Below are positions 7,579 to 9,015 of a DNA stretch of 9,015 nt, piece after piece. A program made the translations under genes and the position numbers. Position 1 is the first letter of the stretch; each line of letters begins with the position of its first letter. The DNA is from JAGMXM01 sp964458325 (GTDB lineage: Bacteria > Verrucomicrobiota > Verrucomicrobiia > Limisphaerales > UBA1319): positions 1 to 9,015 of the forward strand of contig CAYWIM010000128.1 in NCBI GenBank assembly GCA_964458325.1, in the 5' to 3' direction. Under the pieces are notes generated by a model, which was not told the DNA's origin, did not search any database, and saw only the letters and a list, made by a program, of their open reading frames with translations.

Positions 7579-8108
7579 AGGGGCTCTCCTTTCTCCGCGG
7601 CGAGCACGGGACCGACGATCCCGACCGCCCGGATCAGTTTGGGTTTGCCGCTGCGCTGAGCAAGTTCATTGAGGACGGTCATTCGGATCGCGGACGGATT
7701 CTGCAGACGAAGTTCCCGCAGGTAATCCCCGGAGTCGGCGCTGGGTGTGAGGTGGACGAGATCAAGCAGGGCCTTTTCCGGTGAAGCCACGAAAGCGAAC
7801 TGGCGGGAGGCGACTTCCTCCCGCAAGTAACCGAACCGCAACCCCTCGGCGAGGTGGTTGAATTGGAAAACTCCCAAGGGATTGCGGATCGTCTCCGGCC
7901 GACTGGGCCCGACGCTCGTCACCACCGGGACATGCTCGGGGATCATGCCGTGCCAGGCCAAAGCAGCCTGCAAACTCACATAGGATCCACGCTGGAGCCG
8001 GTTGGCAACCAGGAACGGATGAGGTTCCACTTTGCGCCAAGTCGGTGCCAAGGCGTAGATTCCGCGACGCAGTTGGAGCAGCCGTCCAGCCTTTGTCCAG
8101 CGCGACAA
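7575..8108 (-). CDS. AbiEi family antitoxin/transcriptional regulator, N-terminally truncated
   Basis: The frame encodes 177 residues of the AbiEi-type (type IV) antitoxin family. In known systems AbiEi has an N-terminal winged helix that represses its own operon, plus a C-terminal part that counters AbiEii. Here the end of the winged helix is clear (SRWTKAGRLLQLRRGIYALAP, 2-22), followed by the core: HPFLVANRL (30-38), SYVSLQAALAWHGMIPEHVP (42-61), NPLGVFQFNHL (76-86), GYLREE (93-98), FVASPEKALLDLVHLTP (106-122) and YLRELRLQN (129-137). The only start is TTG at 8108. The frame stays open upstream but has no ATG, GTG or TTG and soon loses family similarity. The first 30-50 residues of the winged helix therefore seem lost, next to a transposase-like remnant. 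DNA binding is doubtful. Confidence 0.72.
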   Translation of the reverse strand: MSRWTKAGRLLQLRRGIYALAPTWRKVEPHPFLVANRLQRGSYVSLQAALAWHGMIPEHVPVVTSVGPSRPETIRNPLGVFQFNHLAEGLRFGYLREEVASRQFAFVASPEKALLDLVHLTPSADSGDYLRELRLQNPSAIRMTVLNELAQRSGKPKLIRAVGIVGPVLAAEKGEPL

Positions 8109-8182
8109 CTGCAGACGGACCTGCCTGACAGACTGGTCGCAAACCAGCGGGCCGCAAAGCGAGCCCGGGCATTGACCAACCC

Positions 8183-8425
8183 CTAGCGGCCCAAGCCCTG
8201 GTTCGCACCGTGCGGGCGGCTTTCCCGCGCTTGAACCGCTGGCTCAACGCCCTGCCCGATCCCCGCTGCCAGCCCATGTGCCTGTATGCGGCGGCTCACC
8301 TGTGGTGGCAGATCCTGGGGACCTTCCTCTCGCGCGGGGGGTCGCGCAACGCCTTTGACCAACATCGCCAATCCGGCCAGGCCGCCTGGAACCTGGGCCA
8401 GCTCTCCCCATGCCACAGGCGGTAA
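8183..8425 (+). mobile_element. Transposase-like N-terminal remnant
   Basis: An open plus-strand frame reads from about 8183 (PLAAQALVRTVRAAFPRLNRW) through YAAAHLWWQILGTFLSRGGSRNAFDQ to a stop at 8423-8425. The segment with HLWWQIL, then FLSRGGSRN and a DQHRQSGQAAWNLG tail resembles the N-terminal region of uncharacterised transposases in which a helix with LxxxFLxRxGSR recurs. The similarity is from memory and the family cannot be named. No DDE residues, terminal inverted repeats or target duplications are visible. A GTG at 8210 is the first possible start, but the upstream codons already look related, so this is a broken piece rather than a gene. It lies where the AbiEi frame loses its N-terminus, which suggests that insertion or later deletion of this element damaged that gene. 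Confidence 0.4.
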
Positions 8426-8455
8426 TTCGGAATCGCCGGCCTGCACAAAAGGCAG

Positions 8456-8484
8456 TTGTCAGCTTGACCGGGCGGTGCTAAACT
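8456..8484 (+). promoter_or_regulatory. Predicted promoter of the Phd/VapC module
   Basis: TTGTCA (8456-8461, 5 of 6 matches to the -35 consensus) is followed after 17 bases by TAAACT (8479-8484, 4 of 6 matches to -10). Transcription would start near 8491, about 25 bases before the antitoxin ATG. The palindrome at 8481-8499 overlaps its downstream half. Confidence 0.5.
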
Positions 8485-8499
8485 AGTCAACGACTGGTT
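8481..8499. promoter_or_regulatory. Palindromic operator overlapping the Phd/VapC promoter
   Basis: AACTAGTC (8481-8488) and GACTGGTT (8492-8499) are inverted copies matching at 7 of 8 positions around an AAC centre. Placement over the -10 box and predicted start is what is expected of the binding site through which Phd/VapB-type antitoxins repress their own operon. Confidence 0.55.
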
Positions 8500-8515
8500 A
8501 ATTTGATGCGACCTT

Positions 8516-8776
8516 ATGGCAAGCGTGACTGCATTTCAGGCGAAAACCCGGTTCGGCGAGCTGCTCGACCGTGTGGTGCGCGGCGAGGAAATCGTCATTA
8601 CCCGGCACGACAAGGCCGTGGCCCGGATCATTCCGGAGGGAGGTGCGAACCTGCAGCACGTCCAGGCAGCCGTGGCTGACCTTCGGGCTGCCCGATCCCT
8701 GATGGCCAGGCGCAGAGGATTCAAGCCGCTGACCGACGCAGAGATCAAGGACTCCATCGAGCAAGGCCGTCCATGA
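8516..8776 (+). CDS. Type II antitoxin, Phd/YefM family
   Basis: The 86-residue protein matches Phd/YefM antitoxins, which bind operator DNA with a folded N-terminal domain and block the toxin with a flexible C-terminal tail. The N-terminal half shows the family pattern: VTAFQAKTRFGELLDRVVRG (4-23), EIVITRHDKAVARIIP (25-40). The C-terminal half is charged and helical (RAARSLMARRRGFKPLTDAEIKDSI, about 57-81), the toxin-binding part. The length is typical. ATG 8516 is the natural start, although no Shine-Dalgarno precedes it and the predicted leader is only about 25 bases. The stop codon overlaps the toxin start as ATGA, so the two are translationally coupled. A promoter and operator lie immediately upstream, consistent with autorepression. 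Confidence 0.88.
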   Translation: MASVTAFQAKTRFGELLDRVVRGEEIVITRHDKAVARIIPEGGANLQHVQAAVADLRAARSLMARRRGFKPLTDAEIKDSIEQGRP

Positions 8777-9015
8777 GCGAGGGCTTCATCGCGGACTCCT
8801 CGGTGGGCGTGGCCTGGGCTGTGCCTTCGCAAGCCAGCGACGCCACGGACGCCCTGCTCGACAAGGTGGCGGCGGGCACGCCGTTGGTGGCCCCGATCTT
8901 GTGGCCCTTTGAAGTCGCCAACTCCCTGCTCGTCCTGCTGCGCCGAAAGAAAATTCTCGCGCCAGAACGCGAGCGGGCGCTGGAGGCGTTGGCCCGGCTG
9001 CCACTCACCGTGGAT
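8773..9015 (+). CDS. VapC-type PIN-domain ribonuclease toxin (partial, runs off the window)
   Basis: The first 81 residues of a PIN-domain toxin are present and the gene continues beyond the window end. VapC toxins are Mg-dependent ribonucleases that cut specific RNAs such as tRNA and are held inactive by the paired antitoxin. The first two acidic active-site residues can be seen: D8 in FIADSSVGVAW (5-15) and E47 in WPFEVANSLLVLLRRKK (44-60). The remaining conserved acidic residues would lie downstream. The ATG at 8773 overlaps the antitoxin TGA, the standard order and coupling of such modules. The pairing of a Phd-like antitoxin with a PIN toxin is common. As far as seen, the module looks intact, unlike the AbiE remnant next to it. 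Confidence 0.88.
   Translation, partial: MSEGFIADSSVGVAWAVPSQASDATDALLDKVAAGTPLVAPILWPFEVANSLLVLLRRKKILAPERERALEALARLPLTVD

Noticed and set aside
7359..7600. A diversity-generating-retroelement template repeat or reverse transcriptase directly downstream of the candidate variable region
   Set aside because: The sequence here is the antisense AbiEii and AbiEi remnant. No adenine-rich near-copy of 7248-7331 and no reverse-transcriptase motif were seen anywhere in the window.
7762..8277. A 171-codon minus-strand frame over the antitoxin region
   Set aside because: It is a shadow of the AbiEi frame with no family features. It does not supply the missing N-terminus of the antitoxin in a recognisable way.

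Overview
The window is GC-rich bacterial DNA from, most plausibly, the PVC group (Verrucomicrobiota/Kiritimatiellota). This is an inference from three things: the style of the sugar-isomerase-like protein, the CCAACCCT tandem repeat in the intergenic region, and the dispersed GC-rich hairpins. Few genes have a clear Shine-Dalgarno sequence, which also fits. No rRNA or tRNA is present to confirm the assignment.

Layout, left part (1-782): about 400 bases without a gene hold two GC-rich hairpins and a four-copy 8-bp repeat able to form a G-quadruplex on the minus strand. A good sigma-70-type promoter (402-430) follows, then a structured leader, ribosomal protein bS21 (rpsU, 523-720, TTG start, strong ribosome binding site) and an intrinsic terminator (739-782).

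Middle (783-6726): five plus-strand genes lie close together and look like a run of ordinary chromosomal genes. They encode a xylose-isomerase-like TIM-barrel protein, an LPG-synthase-type membrane protein (flippase-like, UPF0104), an NtrC-type sigma-54 response regulator, a lipoprotein S41-type protease, and a secreted LolA-like protein. Two junctions are very tight (4 nt and 1 nt). The last three products suggest envelope or stress-related functions under two-component control, but no partner histidine kinase is in view.

Right part (6770-9015): this is accessory DNA. A short formylglycine-generating-enzyme/C-type-lectin-fold (SUMF1-like) gene has lost the middle of its domain. Its 3' end has the composition of a diversity-generating retroelement variable region. 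Convergent to it lies a decayed AbiEi/AbiEii toxin-antitoxin pair: the antitoxin has lost its N-terminus, and the toxin is reduced to a 69-residue C-terminal piece. Next to the broken antitoxin is a transposase-like remnant. An apparently intact Phd/VapC toxin-antitoxin module follows, with its own promoter and palindromic operator. Its toxin gene runs off the window end.

The most interesting lead is the variable-region-like 3' end of the SUMF1-like gene (7248-7331). If it is real, a reverse transcriptase and an adenine-rich template repeat should exist elsewhere in the genome; neither is in this window.
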